Assembly (NCBI RefSeq): GCF_000373745.1
Contig: NZ_KB892284.1
Location: 1 to 63,390, forward strand
Length of the DNA: 63,390 nt
Direction: 5' to 3'
Source: Oligella ureolytica DSM 18253
Lineage (GTDB): Bacteria; Pseudomonadota; Gammaproteobacteria; Burkholderiales; Burkholderiaceae_B
The notes under the pieces are model-generated. The model was not told the DNA's origin. It saw only the letters and a program-made list of their open reading frames with translations, and searched no databases. Shown in pieces: positions 55,361 to 63,390 of this stretch (the first letter of the stretch is position 1; each line of letters opens with the position of its first letter). Made by a program: the position numbers and the translations under genes.

Positions 55361-56188
55361 TTAACGCCGTTGGCAATTGACACAATAATAGGTTGCACGT
55401 TGTGCTTGAACAATTCTGCGAATGGGTGTTTCGCAAATATGACAAGGCTTATTTTCACGGTTATACACATTGGCATGTATGTCAAAATAGGCACCGGGCT
55501 CACCGCTGGCGTTTAAAAAATCTCTTAAGGTACTACCGCCACTTTCCAGTGCCGCATGCAGTGTTTTTAAAATGGCTGCGTGTAGTCGTTCGGTTCTCAT
55601 TTTAGATAGTGACTGGGCGCTGACTTTGGGATTGATTTTGGCTAAAAAGAGACTTTCTGAGGCATAAATATTACCTACCCCAACCACAATATCACCATCT
55701 AACAACGCCGTTTTAATTGGCTTTTTCTTAGATTTCAGTCCCTGGTATAAATGTTCTACCGTAAAGTGCTCGCTGAGAGGCTCAACCCCCAGATTTTTTA
55801 ATAGCTTATGCTCTAAAACAGGGCCATCGCTATGCGGATGCCAAACAACGGCACCAAAACGACGTGGATCATTTAGGCGGACAGTGATGTGTTCAAAATG
55901 CCAAACCACATGATCATGCTTGCGGAGTAACTCATCAGCTTGACATAGGCGCATTGAGCCTGACATTCCAAGGTGTATCAAAAGTGCACCACGCTCAAAG
56001 TAAAAAAGTAGGTATTTACCTCGACGTTGGCAGGTTAGTAATATTTGATCACTCAAAATCTCTGGCAAGTCAGGTAAAATAGGCCAACGTAGTTGGTTTT
56101 GATAAATGCTGAGCTTCCTCAGGCGCTGACCTTCGATTGCAGGAGCAAGTCCTCGGCGAGTGGTTTCCACTTCTGGTAATTCTGGCAT
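55361..56188 (-). CDS. mutM: Formamidopyrimidine-DNA glycosylase
   Basis: A base-excision repair enzyme removing 8-oxoguanine. The N-terminal catalytic Pro-Glu (PELPEVETTRRGL), the VGVGNIYASESLF helix-two-turn-helix region with Lys in the middle domain, and the C-terminal zinc finger (CHICETP ... CVNCQRR) are intact. Length 275 aa is normal. It is divergent from the TPR protein gene. Confidence 0.96.
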   Translation of the reverse strand: MPELPEVETTRRGLAPAIEGQRLRKLSIYQNQLRWPILPDLPEILSDQILLTCQRRGKYLLFYFERGALLIHLGMSGSMRLCQADELLRKHDHVVWHFEHITVRLNDPRRFGAVVWHPHSDGPVLEHKLLKNLGVEPLSEHFTVEHLYQGLKSKKKPIKTALLDGDIVVGVGNIYASESLFLAKINPKVSAQSLSKMRTERLHAAILKTLHAALESGGSTLRDFLNASGEPGAYFDIHANVYNRENKPCHICETPIRRIVQAQRATYYCVNCQRR

Positions 56189-56232
56189 ACTATTTTATCA
56201 ATATAGATTATTCGGATTCAGTTGAGGCAATT

Positions 56233-58116
56233 TTGTATTTGCTTAAAAAAATTATAACGGTTCTTACTCTATCAGTTGCTACTCATGGCGTTAGCCAAGC
56301 AGCAATTGAGTACGCTCAAGCAGTTGAGTTGAATGTCATGCCCGTTGGAACACCTTACTTGGAGTTTCAAACTGCAGAGCAGATGGCGGATATTGTACTT
56401 AGGCCTTATGTGAGCATGGAGGACATTTATCAACTAACAATCATGTATTTGGCGCTCGAAGAAAGGCAGTTTGATATCGCCGGACCGATCGCCTTAGCGC
56501 TTGCTAAAACTAAGCAATCAAAAAGCTTAGCAAAAATGGCAAGCGCTGTTTACTCTTTATTAGATGATCCCAAAGCTGCGCTTGAGGCAGCGACTTTGTG
56601 GCGTGAGCTTGACGAAGACGATGAAGAGGCCCATTTAAATTACCTGATTGTTGCTGCTCAAACCGGTGATTATGATGGTTTAACTGAGGAGCTAAAGCGC
56701 CGGCTTAGTATGAAGATGTTGCCACCGGAGATAGCCTTAGCCGAGGTGGCGGAGTTTTTGCGTCGTTTAAATCAGCCGGACAAGGCCTTAGAAATCTTTC
56801 AAGAGTTGATTGATGGGCAAGTGTTAGTTCCCAATGCGTTAGTCAGTATGTTTTTATCGGATTTTGCGATCTATGCCGGTAAAGAGGATATGGCTTGGGA
56901 CAATGCCTTAAAGGCACTTAATGCAAATAACCTGTCCCCTGAGGTCAAAGGCATGGCAGCGATGCGTTTATTGCAGCTGGCTGAGGGAGCCAGAAGCTTT
57001 CAGGCACTGACCTTAGTTAGGCAGTTTATTGACGACAATCCATCACAGCGTGCCGTGCGTTTGTTTTATACGCATGTGTTGACCAGAGATGGTAATTATG
57101 AAATGGCGCTCAATGAGTTGGCCAAAATGAGTGAGTATAATCCTGAAGATTTTGATTTGCTTTATTATCGTGCCCAGGTAGAGTATCAAGCAGCTAAGCT
57201 TGAAGATGCCGTAAGGCATTTGGATCAATATCTTTCAGTTCAAGAGCAACTACGTCAAGCCGTTCCGGATAATCAAACGACCGCTCAAGCGTCAGTGACT
57301 GATGCCCGTTTTTTAATGGCAAAAATTTACGAAGGGCTTGGCGAATATCAAAAAGGGGTGGCGCAGCTAGCATTAATTGATGAGCCCTTAGCACGCAATA
57401 ATGTGCTTATCGAGCAGGCTTCTCTTTATATCAAGCTCAAAAGCTATACCCAAGCCCATGCCTTATTAGAACAAATCCAACCCGACGATGACGAGGATGC
57501 GTATGTACGCGCTTTGCTGATGAATGCCACGCTTAGCCGCGAGCTTGGTGAGTTTGAGCAGGGTCTGGCGTACGTGGAGCGAGCGCTTAAGTATTATCCT
57601 GATAATATTTATATACGCTATAGCCAAGCGATGATGTTTGAAAATATGGGCCATATTGATGAGGCGATTGAGGTGTTGGAGCACATATTACTGGATTATC
57701 CTTTTGAAACTGAATCATACAATGGGCTTGGCTATGTGTTGGCTGATAACAATATGCGTTTAGATGATGCCATGTTGCTGATTGAGCGAGCTTTGGCGAT
57801 GGATCCGAAGAGCGTGCATATTCAGGATAGTTATGGTTGGGTCAATTTCCGACTGGGTAATATGGAAGTGGCTAGAAATTATTTAGAAATGGCTTGGGGC
57901 AAAGAGCCATTAGCCGAGGTCGCTGCGCATTTAGCCGATGTGTATTATGAGTTAGGTGATGCAGATAGGGCGTTTGAGTATTTACAAAGCGGTTATGAGC
58001 TCGACTCGTTGGATAAAGCGCTGTTAGAAACCATTAAGCGATTAGGGTATGAGCCTAAGCAGAAAACCGAGCCACAGGAAGCGGGCGATGAATCACAAAG
58101 CGAAGAGGTAAATTAA
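56233..58116 (+). CDS. Exported tetratricopeptide-repeat protein
   Basis: A TPR-rich protein of about 627 aa. The frame is open upstream into mutM but has no sensible start there. The likely start is TTG at 56233 (GAGG five bases upstream) or TTG at 56239, which gives a signal peptide (LLKKIITVLTLSVATHGVSQA). About ten TPR-like helical pairs follow, clearest at YDLAL-type units such as NGLGYVLADNNMRLDDAMLLIERALAMDP. Betaproteobacteria keep such a gene between mutM and lolB, so a role in envelope assembly is likely but unproven. Confidence 0.8.
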   Translation: MYLLKKIITVLTLSVATHGVSQAAIEYAQAVELNVMPVGTPYLEFQTAEQMADIVLRPYVSMEDIYQLTIMYLALEERQFDIAGPIALALAKTKQSKSLAKMASAVYSLLDDPKAALEAATLWRELDEDDEEAHLNYLIVAAQTGDYDGLTEELKRRLSMKMLPPEIALAEVAEFLRRLNQPDKALEIFQELIDGQVLVPNALVSMFLSDFAIYAGKEDMAWDNALKALNANNLSPEVKGMAAMRLLQLAEGARSFQALTLVRQFIDDNPSQRAVRLFYTHVLTRDGNYEMALNELAKMSEYNPEDFDLLYYRAQVEYQAAKLEDAVRHLDQYLSVQEQLRQAVPDNQTTAQASVTDARFLMAKIYEGLGEYQKGVAQLALIDEPLARNNVLIEQASLYIKLKSYTQAHALLEQIQPDDDEDAYVRALLMNATLSRELGEFEQGLAYVERALKYYPDNIYIRYSQAMMFENMGHIDEAIEVLEHILLDYPFETESYNGLGYVLADNNMRLDDAMLLIERALAMDPKSVHIQDSYGWVNFRLGNMEVARNYLEMAWGKEPLAEVAAHLADVYYELGDADRAFEYLQSGYELDSLDKALLETIKRLGYEPKQKTEPQEAGDESQSEEVN

Positions 58117-58122
58117 TAAGTT

Positions 58123-58707
58123 ATGCAGGTTTTTTTAAAAAAGTGTTTAGGTGCTTTATTTCTTTCAAGCGTTGCTCTTATGTCCGCATGTACGCTTACA
58201 CCAAAGGTCGATGATGGGCAGCTGACAGAGGAAACTCGTGTCGGACGCTTCTCCGTTTTATCTTATGATAAGCGTGACAATGTCAATAAGGATGCGGTAC
58301 AGGGTGGTTTTATTTGGCGCGATTTGGGTCGCACGCTTGAAGTCGATCTGACTAATCCCTTAGGCAATACCTTAGCTCGAGTGGAAGTGAGTGATTTTCA
58401 GTCAGTGTTAATTAATAGTTCAGGCCAACGAGTCGTGGCGCCCAGTCCGGATGATTTAATGGCTAAAGCGCTTGACGGGCGTCCCTTGCCGGTGAGTGGT
58501 CTACGTTATTGGGTCAAAGGTGAGTTGATGCCTACCACGCAAGCAGATAATGTTGAGCGTGATGAGCAAGGGCGTTTACTCTCGGTGTACCAACATGGTT
58601 GGCAGGTTAATTTAAGTGCTTACAATATTAAGGGACCTACACGCCTGCATTTAATACGCAATGAAGCAGTAGAGCGTATTACTGTTCGCCTCACGATTGA
58701 TCAGTAG
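58123..58707 (+). CDS. lolB: Outer-membrane lipoprotein receptor LolB
   Basis: Accepts lipoproteins from LolA and inserts them in the outer membrane. Lipobox LMSAC follows a hydrophobic signal (LGALFLSSVALMSAC). The mature part fits LolB: GRFSVLSYDKRD, GGFIWRDLGRTLEVDLTNPLGNTLARVEV, and LPVSGLRYWVKGE, with YQHGWQVNL near the end. Length 194 aa is normal. It is six bases after the TPR gene and six before ispE. Confidence 0.92.
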   Translation: MQVFLKKCLGALFLSSVALMSACTLTPKVDDGQLTEETRVGRFSVLSYDKRDNVNKDAVQGGFIWRDLGRTLEVDLTNPLGNTLARVEVSDFQSVLINSSGQRVVAPSPDDLMAKALDGRPLPVSGLRYWVKGELMPTTQADNVERDEQGRLLSVYQHGWQVNLSAYNIKGPTRLHLIRNEAVERITVRLTIDQ

Positions 58708-58713
58708 TTAGTC

Positions 58714-59622
58714 ATGAGTTCCGTAATTAGGGTTAAGGCACCGGCAAAGCTGAATTTGTTTTTGCATATTACTGGCCGTCGCGATGATGGCTATCATCTA
58801 CTGCAAAGTTTATTTGTACCTATCGCGCTATATGACAGTTTGGTATTTAAGCAAAACGGTTCAGGGCGAGTACGGCGTTTAAATGCAATCGATGGTATTG
58901 ATGAAGATGATGATCTTGTTGTTAAGGCGGCTCGTCTATTAAAAGAATATGCCTCCAAACCTGAGTTGGGTGTAGGTATTGAGCTGCACAAAGTCATTCC
59001 TAGTGGGGCAGGCCTAGGCGGTGGCTCCAGTAATGCGGCTTCAACCTTATTGGCATTAAGTAAGCTGTGGGATTTGCATTTAAGTGCAGAGGAGCTTTTG
59101 CCCCTGGCATTACAGTTGGGTGCGGATGTTCCCTTTTTTTTGGAAGCTGAGCCGGCTATTGTTGAGGGCATAGGGGAGCGCATCACTAAGCTCTCAGCTA
59201 ATCTAACTGCGCGTTTAAATAATGTGCATTATGTGCTTTTTGTGCCAACATTGGCTATTTCAACGCCCAGTATTTTTAAAGATCCTGATTTAAAACGCGA
59301 TAGAGATAAATTAAGATTGAGCGAGTTGGAGTGTGTTTTAGAGCGTGCCGAGCAGCCTTGGCAGTTTGGACACAATGATTTAGAAACGGTCGCCCGGGCC
59401 CACTATCCCGGTTTAGAGGAAATGCACCGGTTTTTACATGATTTAGGCATTCAGGCGCGTATGAGTGGTGCTGGCTCCGTGTTTTTCGCTGCATACGCCA
59501 CGCAAGCTGAGGCTGAGGCAGCGAAGCGTATTACTGAAGACCGTCTGCAAGTGCTTAGCAATAATGACTTGCTGCAGTCAATGCATCTGCGATGTTTAGT
59601 GGTAGGCACAGCATCAAAGTGA
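58714..59622 (+). CDS. ispE: 4-diphosphocytidyl-2-C-methyl-D-erythritol kinase
   Basis: A GHMP kinase of the MEP isoprenoid pathway. PAKLNLFLHITGRRDDGYHLLQSLF is the N-terminal signature, the ATP loop is IPSGAGLGGGSSNAAS near residues 90-105, and RMSGAGSVFFA is the C-terminal glycine motif. Length 302 aa is slightly above the usual 280-290. It sits in the order lolB-ispE-tRNA-Gln-prs as in many betaproteobacteria. Confidence 0.95.
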   Translation: MSSVIRVKAPAKLNLFLHITGRRDDGYHLLQSLFVPIALYDSLVFKQNGSGRVRRLNAIDGIDEDDDLVVKAARLLKEYASKPELGVGIELHKVIPSGAGLGGGSSNAASTLLALSKLWDLHLSAEELLPLALQLGADVPFFLEAEPAIVEGIGERITKLSANLTARLNNVHYVLFVPTLAISTPSIFKDPDLKRDRDKLRLSELECVLERAEQPWQFGHNDLETVARAHYPGLEEMHRFLHDLGIQARMSGAGSVFFAAYATQAEAEAAKRITEDRLQVLSNNDLLQSMHLRCLVVGTASK

Positions 59623-59691
59623 AGACGATAGTTGTTTTGTTGCTGTTTTAATACAAAAAAGAGACAGTTTTAATAAAGGCATCAAAATCTC

Positions 59692-59719
59692 TTGTCTTTT
59701 TATGAAAACGATGTATAAT
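59692..59719 (+). promoter_or_regulatory. Sigma-70 promoter of tRNA-Gln (and possibly prs)
   Basis: TTGTCT (59692-59697), a 16-base spacer, and a perfect TATAAT (59714-59719), 17 bases before the mature tRNA 5' end. Confidence 0.75.
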
Positions 59720-59735
59720 TTTACCTTTCAGGTGA

Positions 59736-59812
59736 TGGGCTGTAGCCAAGTTGGTTAAGGCATCGGATTTTGATTCCGGCATGCGAAGGTTCGAATCCTT
59801 CCAGCCCAGCCA
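59736..59812 (+). tRNA. tRNA-Gln (anticodon TTG)
   Basis: A full cloverleaf: acceptor TGGGCTG / CAGCCCA, D-arm with TAGCCAAG...GGTTAAGGCA, anticodon loop TTTTGAT with anticodon TTG at 59770-59772, T-arm GGTTCGAATCC, and discriminator G followed by an encoded CCA (59810-59812). It reads CAA codons, and CAG by wobble. Position between ispE and prs is conserved in betaproteobacteria. Confidence 0.97.
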
Positions 59813-59946
59813 TCCACTTGATTCTATTTTGAATTGACCGTACGCTTACAGCTAGCACAACACACATTATGTGCCATTCTTGGTTGTAGCTAGTACGGTT
59901 TTTTTTGTGCCAAAAATTTCTATCGCACATAATCTCAGGTATAGTC

Positions 59947-60930
59947 ATGACCCATACTCCTAATTTGCACGAACAGGCAGGTGACCCTCATCATTTCATG
60001 ATTTTTACGGGTACGGCCAATCCTCGTTTAGCCGTTGATGTTGTTAATCATTTAGATATGTCCTTAGGACAGATGACGGTAGGGCGCTTCTCTGATGGAG
60101 AGGTCATGGTGGAAATTCTAGAAAATGTGCGTGGTCGTGACGTTTTCGTTTTACAGCCAACATGTGCTCCGACCAATGACAATCTCATGGAAATCATGGT
60201 GATGGTCGATGCGTTGCGACGAGCGTCAGCCGGTCGCATTACCGCAGCCATTCCTTATTTCGGTTATGCCAGACAGGATCGTCGTCCCCGTTCTGCTCGT
60301 GTTGCAATTACGGCAAAGGTAGTCGCCAATATGCTGCAGCGTGTCGGTGTTGACCGTGTGTTGACGATGGATTTACACGCTGATCAAATTCAGGGCTTCT
60401 TTGATATCCCCGTTGATAATATTTACGCCGGTCCTGTGTTGTTAGCGGATATTGCCAAGCAGCAATACAGTGATCTTATTGTGGTCTCGCCTGATATCGG
60501 CGGTGTGGTGAGAGCGCGCGCATTGGCTAAGCAATTAGAAGCAGATTTAGCCATTATTGATAAGAGACGCCCGCGCGCTAATGTTTCTGAAGTCATGAAT
60601 ATTATCGGTGATGTTGACGGTCGTACCTGTTTATTAATGGACGATATGGTCGATACCGCCGGTACTTTATGCAAGGCAGCTGCAGCGCTTAAGGCGCGTG
60701 GTGCCAAAGCAGTTTATGCCTATTGTACTCACCCTGTATTGTCGGGTGGCGCAGTTGAGCGTGTCGCAGAGTCCTCGCTCGATGGTTTAGTGGTCACTGA
60801 TACGATCCCATTACGTGATGATGGCAAGGCATGCGGGAAGATTCGTCAGCTATCGTCTGCCGCTTTATTGGGAGAGACGATTGAGCGTATCGCTTCTGCC
60901 GAGTCTGTCAGTTCTTTATTTGTCGAATAA
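59947..60930 (+). CDS. prs: Ribose-phosphate pyrophosphokinase (PRPP synthetase)
   Basis: Makes PRPP for purine, pyrimidine, histidine and NAD synthesis. [13 protein letters not shown] is the N-terminal region, [13 protein letters not shown] and [22 protein letters not shown] the ATP/flexible-loop regions, and [17 protein letters not shown] the PRPP loop. The ATG at 59947 gives 327 aa; a TTG upstream is unlikely. It lies 134 bases after tRNA-Gln and is followed by a structured leader before rplY. Confidence 0.96.
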   Translation: MTHTPNLHEQAGDPHHFMIFTGTANPRLAVDVVNHLDMSLGQMTVGRFSDGEVMVEILENVRGRDVFVLQPTCAPTNDNLMEIMVMVDALRRASAGRITAAIPYFGYARQDRRPRSARVAITAKVVANMLQRVGVDRVLTMDLHADQIQGFFDIPVDNIYAGPVLLADIAKQQYSDLIVVSPDIGGVVRARALAKQLEADLAIIDKRRPRANVSEVMNIIGDVDGRTCLLMDDMVDTAGTLCKAAAALKARGAKAVYAYCTHPVLSGGAVERVAESSLDGLVVTDTIPLRDDGKACGKIRQLSSAALLGETIERIASAESVSSLFVE

Positions 60931-60948
60931 GAACTTATAATAGTTTTA

Positions 60949-61002
60949 AGCTTAGCGCTGGTCGCGGCGCTGAGCTGACACTTGTCATGTTGTTGGCAGG
61001 TG
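60949..61002 (+). promoter_or_regulatory. Structured leader upstream of rplY (two hairpins)
   Basis: AGCTTAGCGC (60949-60958) pairs with GCGCTGAGCT (60967-60976) with one G-U; ACACTTG (60978-60984) pairs with CAGGTGT (60997-61003). Neither has a T-tract, so they are not simple terminators. They may be a 5'-UTR element of rplY or processing sites in a prs-rplY transcript. Confidence 0.3.
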
Positions 61003-61050
61003 TTTACCTTAGCCTGAGGTGTTCAGGTGTTTTTATATTTGGAGTTTTTT

Positions 61051-61695
61051 ATGAAATTTTCAGCCACAACGCGTAGCGTCCAGGGTTCGAGTGCGAGCCG
61101 CCGCCTGCGTCGCGCGGGCCGAGTGCCAGCCATTGTTTATGGTGGTAAAGGTGACGCCCAAAATATCGAGTTAGAACACAACGAAATCTTCCATGCTTTA
61201 CGCAAGCCCGGTTTCGGTTCTTCCGTTCTAGAGATGAATCTAGATAGTAAAACACAAAAGGTTTTATTACGTGCGGTTCAATGGCATCCGTATAAGCCTA
61301 TCGTTTTACACGTGGATTTCCAGCGCGTACGTGCTGACGTAGCGATCGTTACCCGTGTACCATTAACCTATATTAATGCTGATGAGTCACCTGCTGTTAA
61401 ATTAGAAGATGCCAGCATCAACACGATTCTGACTGATATTGAAGTTAGCTGCTTACCGGCTGATCTACCTTCAGAGATTGTTGTTGATCTAGGCGAGATG
61501 AAAAACGGTGACGTTTTATCTGTTGAGTCCATTGCAGCGCCTGAAGGCGTTGAGATCTTAACCGCTGCTACTGAAACGCTTGCTACTGCCGCTATTGTGG
61601 CTGTACAGGCAGAAGAAGAGCCGGAAGAGCCGGAAGAAACTGAAGTTGATGAGTCTACTGATACTGAAGCAGATGAATCTACTTCAGAAGAATAA
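61051..61695 (+). CDS. rplY: 50S ribosomal protein L25 (CTC/general stress form)
   Basis: A 5S rRNA-binding ribosomal protein. The N-terminal L25 domain has RRLRRAGRVPAIVYGG and LRAVQWHPYKPIVLHVDFQRV; a second TL5/CTC beta domain follows, then an acidic tail of Glu/Thr repeats (EEEPEEPEETEVDESTD). The ATG at 61051 with GGAG upstream gives 214 aa, the usual size of the two-domain form. Confidence 0.95.
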   Translation: MKFSATTRSVQGSSASRRLRRAGRVPAIVYGGKGDAQNIELEHNEIFHALRKPGFGSSVLEMNLDSKTQKVLLRAVQWHPYKPIVLHVDFQRVRADVAIVTRVPLTYINADESPAVKLEDASINTILTDIEVSCLPADLPSEIVVDLGEMKNGDVLSVESIAAPEGVEILTAATETLATAAIVAVQAEEEPEEPEETEVDESTDTEADESTSEE

Positions 61696-61716
61696 TTTCT
61701 CTTTGAAAATGTTCTT

Positions 61717-61755
61717 AACCCTTGCATGCGTTAAACTGGCATGCAAGGGTTTTTT
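61717..61755 (+). terminator. Strong intrinsic terminator after rplY
   Basis: AACCCTTGCATGC (61717-61729) pairs with GCATGCAAGGGTT (61739-61751) and runs into TTTT. It sits 20 bases before the pth ATG, so pth probably relies on readthrough or a promoter within rplY. Confidence 0.85.
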
Positions 61756-61770
61756 GTTTGGTTTAGGAAA

Positions 61771-62364
61771 ATGATAGAGCCAATTCGTTTAATAGTCGGT
61801 TTAGGTAATCCCGGGCCTAAGTATGAGACAACGCGCCACAATGCCGGGTTTTGGATGGCAGATCTCTTGGCAGATGATGTTAAGTCCAACTTCTTATTAG
61901 AAAACAACTTCTTTGGAGAGGTTGCTAAATTTAGGCAAGGTGGAGAAAATGTTTTTATTTTAAAGCCGGCTACATTTATGAACCTCTCTGGTAAGGCAGT
62001 GCAAGCGCTCAGCCATTTCTATAAAATTCCTTTAGAAAGTATCTTGGTCATTCATGATGAGCTGGATTTGATGCCGGGACAGATCAAATTAAAAAAAGGT
62101 GGCGGACATGCCGGCCATAATGGCTTACGTGATATCCATAGCAAGATGGGCGGTAGCAATTATTGGCGTTTGCGCATTGGTATCGGTCACCCTCGCACGC
62201 TTAATCTTCAGCAAGGCGTTGCTGATTTTGTTTTACATATGCCTTCCAAAGACGACCATGAATTGATTGTGGATGGCTTATATCGTGCTAGACACGCGAT
62301 TCCTGCATTGTTGGCGGGCGATAAAGACAAGGCTAATCGTTTGTTGGCAGAGCCTAAGGCCTAA
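61771..62364 (+). CDS. pth: Peptidyl-tRNA hydrolase
   Basis: Releases tRNA from stalled peptidyl-tRNA. [22 protein letters not shown] contains the catalytic His, [10 protein letters not shown] the substrate Asn, and [28 protein letters not shown] the catalytic Asp and conserved loop. The ATG at 61771 gives 197 aa. TAGGA just before it is a close-spaced ribosome-binding site. It follows rplY as in most proteobacteria. Confidence 0.95.
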   Translation: MIEPIRLIVGLGNPGPKYETTRHNAGFWMADLLADDVKSNFLLENNFFGEVAKFRQGGENVFILKPATFMNLSGKAVQALSHFYKIPLESILVIHDELDLMPGQIKLKKGGGHAGHNGLRDIHSKMGGSNYWRLRIGIGHPRTLNLQQGVADFVLHMPSKDDHELIVDGLYRARHAIPALLAGDKDKANRLLAEPKA

Positions 62365-62376
62365 ATAAATTCACCT

Positions 62377-63195
62377 ATGACTAATCACCGTTTTTCCTCG
62401 TCCTCTCAGCGTATACAACAAAAATCGCCGTCGCCACATCAAGCAGAGCGATTTTTTGCTCAAGTCCGAGATTTTTTCCGATTTCTTGTCAAACCCGATT
62501 TTCGTCGTGGTTATGGGCGTGGCGCGGGCAATGGATGGCTAAAGGATTGGCAGGTAAATGCGTCATGGAAGCGAATGTTCCAGTGGGCCATTTTTATGTG
62601 GTCCGTCAATCTTCTGATCTTGGCGCCTATCGCACTGTTAGCGGCGGACGGCGTTGGCGCGACTCATCGCGTGCATTTTTCCTTTGTGTTGGTGCCTTTA
62701 GCCGTTATTTGGGCACCTATCGTTGAGGAGATATTATTTCGTTTTAATATAAGACGGCCGTTGCTGGCACTCTGGATGATGCCGCTGATGGTATTTGTGC
62801 TTTTACAGCAAGGTACGGTAATAGGGACGGTCAGTTTGATCGCTGTTTTAGCGGTTGTGATGGTGCTTTACCCGAGCTTGGGTTTAGACCGTTATGGTAA
62901 GTATTGGCATTTGCCTTTCTGGTTCCTAAGACTGTATCGTCAGTATTTTGTCATTATTATGCATATACTGGTGTTTGGTTTTGCCTATATGCACATTTTT
63001 AATTATAAGTTTGGCACCGCCAGTATGCTTGCCACGTTGGTGATGGTCATGCCGCAGTGGTTTTCCGGACTTGTTTTGATGTGGATGCGAGTTAGGTATG
63101 GCATCGCTAATGCGATTTATTTACATGCTATATTTAATGGCGGACCAGTCTTTTTGATAATGGCTTTAAAGCTTTTAGGTGTTCCGTTGGAATAA
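62377..63195 (+). CDS. CPBP-family intramembrane protease (CAAX-protease-like)
   Basis: A 272-aa inner-membrane protein with about 6-7 helices after a charged N-terminal tail. The glutamic protease motifs of the CPBP/Abi family are visible: EEILFR near residue 115, FAYMHIFNY (FxxxH) near 210, and HAIFNGG near 250. Family members cleave prenylated proteins in eukaryotes and act in bacteriocin self-immunity or regulated proteolysis in bacteria; the role here is unknown. It begins 12 bases after pth. Confidence 0.78.
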   Translation: MTNHRFSSSSQRIQQKSPSPHQAERFFAQVRDFFRFLVKPDFRRGYGRGAGNGWLKDWQVNASWKRMFQWAIFMWSVNLLILAPIALLAADGVGATHRVHFSFVLVPLAVIWAPIVEEILFRFNIRRPLLALWMMPLMVFVLLQQGTVIGTVSLIAVLAVVMVLYPSLGLDRYGKYWHLPFWFLRLYRQYFVIIMHILVFGFAYMHIFNYKFGTASMLATLVMVMPQWFSGLVLMWMRVRYGIANAIYLHAIFNGGPVFLIMALKLLGVPLE

Positions 63196-63243
63196 AAGTC
63201 ATAAAGTGATGCTGCCAATATATTTGTATTATTTTTGTAAAAG

Positions 63244-63319
63244 TTTACCAAAATGCGCGGAAAGCCTCGTCGTTTAGGGCGAGGATGAATAGCGCGGACG
63301 GCAACGCCGTCCTTTGAAT
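63244..63319. mobile_element. Candidate IS200/IS605 element end with hairpins
   Basis: TTTAC (63244-63248) is the kind of tetra/pentanucleotide target used by IS605-group elements. It is followed by GCCTCG (63264-63269) and CGAGG (63280-63284), which can form a hairpin, and a perfect GGACGGC-AAC-GCCGTCC hairpin (63297-63313). The GCCTCGTCGTTTAGGGCGAGG pattern resembles element ends and TnpB-associated guide-RNA scaffolds. No tnpB fits to the left, so this is probably the element's end beside tnpA. Confidence 0.45.
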
Positions 63320-63390
63320 CTATGGTGGCGTTTGCTGTTGCTCGATATACTGTCGAATGATTTCAATCGGCGCGCCGCCACAGCTTCCAG
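63320..63390 (-). mobile_element. tnpA: IS200/IS605-family transposase TnpA (Y1), C-terminus only
   Basis: The minus-strand frame enters from the window edge and stops at 63320-63322. It reads GSCGGAPIEIIRQYIEQQQTPP, the C-terminal SCGGAP-x-IIRQYIE region of HUH/Y1 transposases. The catalytic Tyr and HUH motifs lie outside the window. Confidence 0.8.

Noticed and set aside
59131-59140. T8 run in ispE as a phase-variation tract
   Set aside because: ispE is an essential housekeeping gene, and T runs of this length arise from Phe codons.
1-63390. CRISPR array, prophage, toxin-antitoxin pair or restriction system
   Set aside because: No repeat-spacer pattern, phage genes, toxin-antitoxin pairs or restriction/modification genes were recognised in the window.

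Overview
The window looks like a chromosomal segment of a Gram-negative betaproteobacterium, most likely a moderate-GC member of the Alcaligenaceae (Oligella-like; an inference from gene order and protein character, not a database result). Supporting points are the block mutM / TPR protein / lolB / ispE / tRNA-Gln / prs / rplY / pth, the run ubiE / Tim44-domain protein / ubiJ / ubiB / rfaE2, and the Lpt/Kdo block kdsD-kdsC-lptC-lptA-lptB. Most of the window is ordinary core genome. Both edges lie in insertion sequences: the end of an IS3-family transposase on the left and the end of an IS200/IS605-type tnpA on the right.

Layout. 1-5000: IS remnant, an orphan small protein, an Fsr-type efflux pump, a META/DUF4377 lipoprotein, a PadR regulator with a siderophore-interacting flavoreductase (YqjI/YqjH-like), and a tiny molybdopterin-binding (Mop) gene with no canonical start codon. 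5000-12300: a SulP transporter / universal stress protein / Nudix operon, D-serine ammonia-lyase, a methyltransferase and a medium-chain oxidoreductase. 12300-23500: htpG, cysK, the LPS transport and Kdo operon, apt, ilvA and phoBR. 23600-34400: ubiquinone genes (ubiE, ubiJ, ubiB), rfaE2, pcm, thiD, a long PPK2, glutathione reductase and an MscS-type channel. 34400-42100: a three-gene TRAP transporter converging on a compact five-gene operon (OsmC-like protein, thyA, folA, AMP-forming acyl-CoA synthetase, iron-type alcohol dehydrogenase).

42100-53800: a 700-base gap that appears to encode a structured small RNA with CUCCUC loops, then a surface-glycan locus. The locus has an initiating sugar-phosphate transferase, a UDP-HexNAc dehydrogenase and 4-epimerase, a MurJ-like flippase and three glycosyltransferase genes; one is a fusion of two GT4 enzymes and another carries an eight-C run. 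A convergent phosphomannomutase/phosphoglucomutase follows. 53800-63390: an FAD-linked oxidase, mutM, the lolB-ispE-tRNA-prs-rplY-pth block, a CPBP-family membrane protease and the right-hand IS fragment.

How parts fit together. kdsD/kdsC/lptABC, rfaE2 and the glycan locus all serve the outer-membrane surface. phoBR carries tandem Pho-box-like repeats upstream, which suggests autoregulation. UbiE, UbiJ and UbiB act in one pathway. ThyA and FolA form the dTMP/folate cycle. The observations most worth following up are the candidate CUCCUC small RNA (about 42401-42564), the AUA-start mop gene (4781-4990), the C8 tract in a glycosyltransferase (51811-51818), the fused double glycosyltransferase, and the Pho boxes upstream of phoB.
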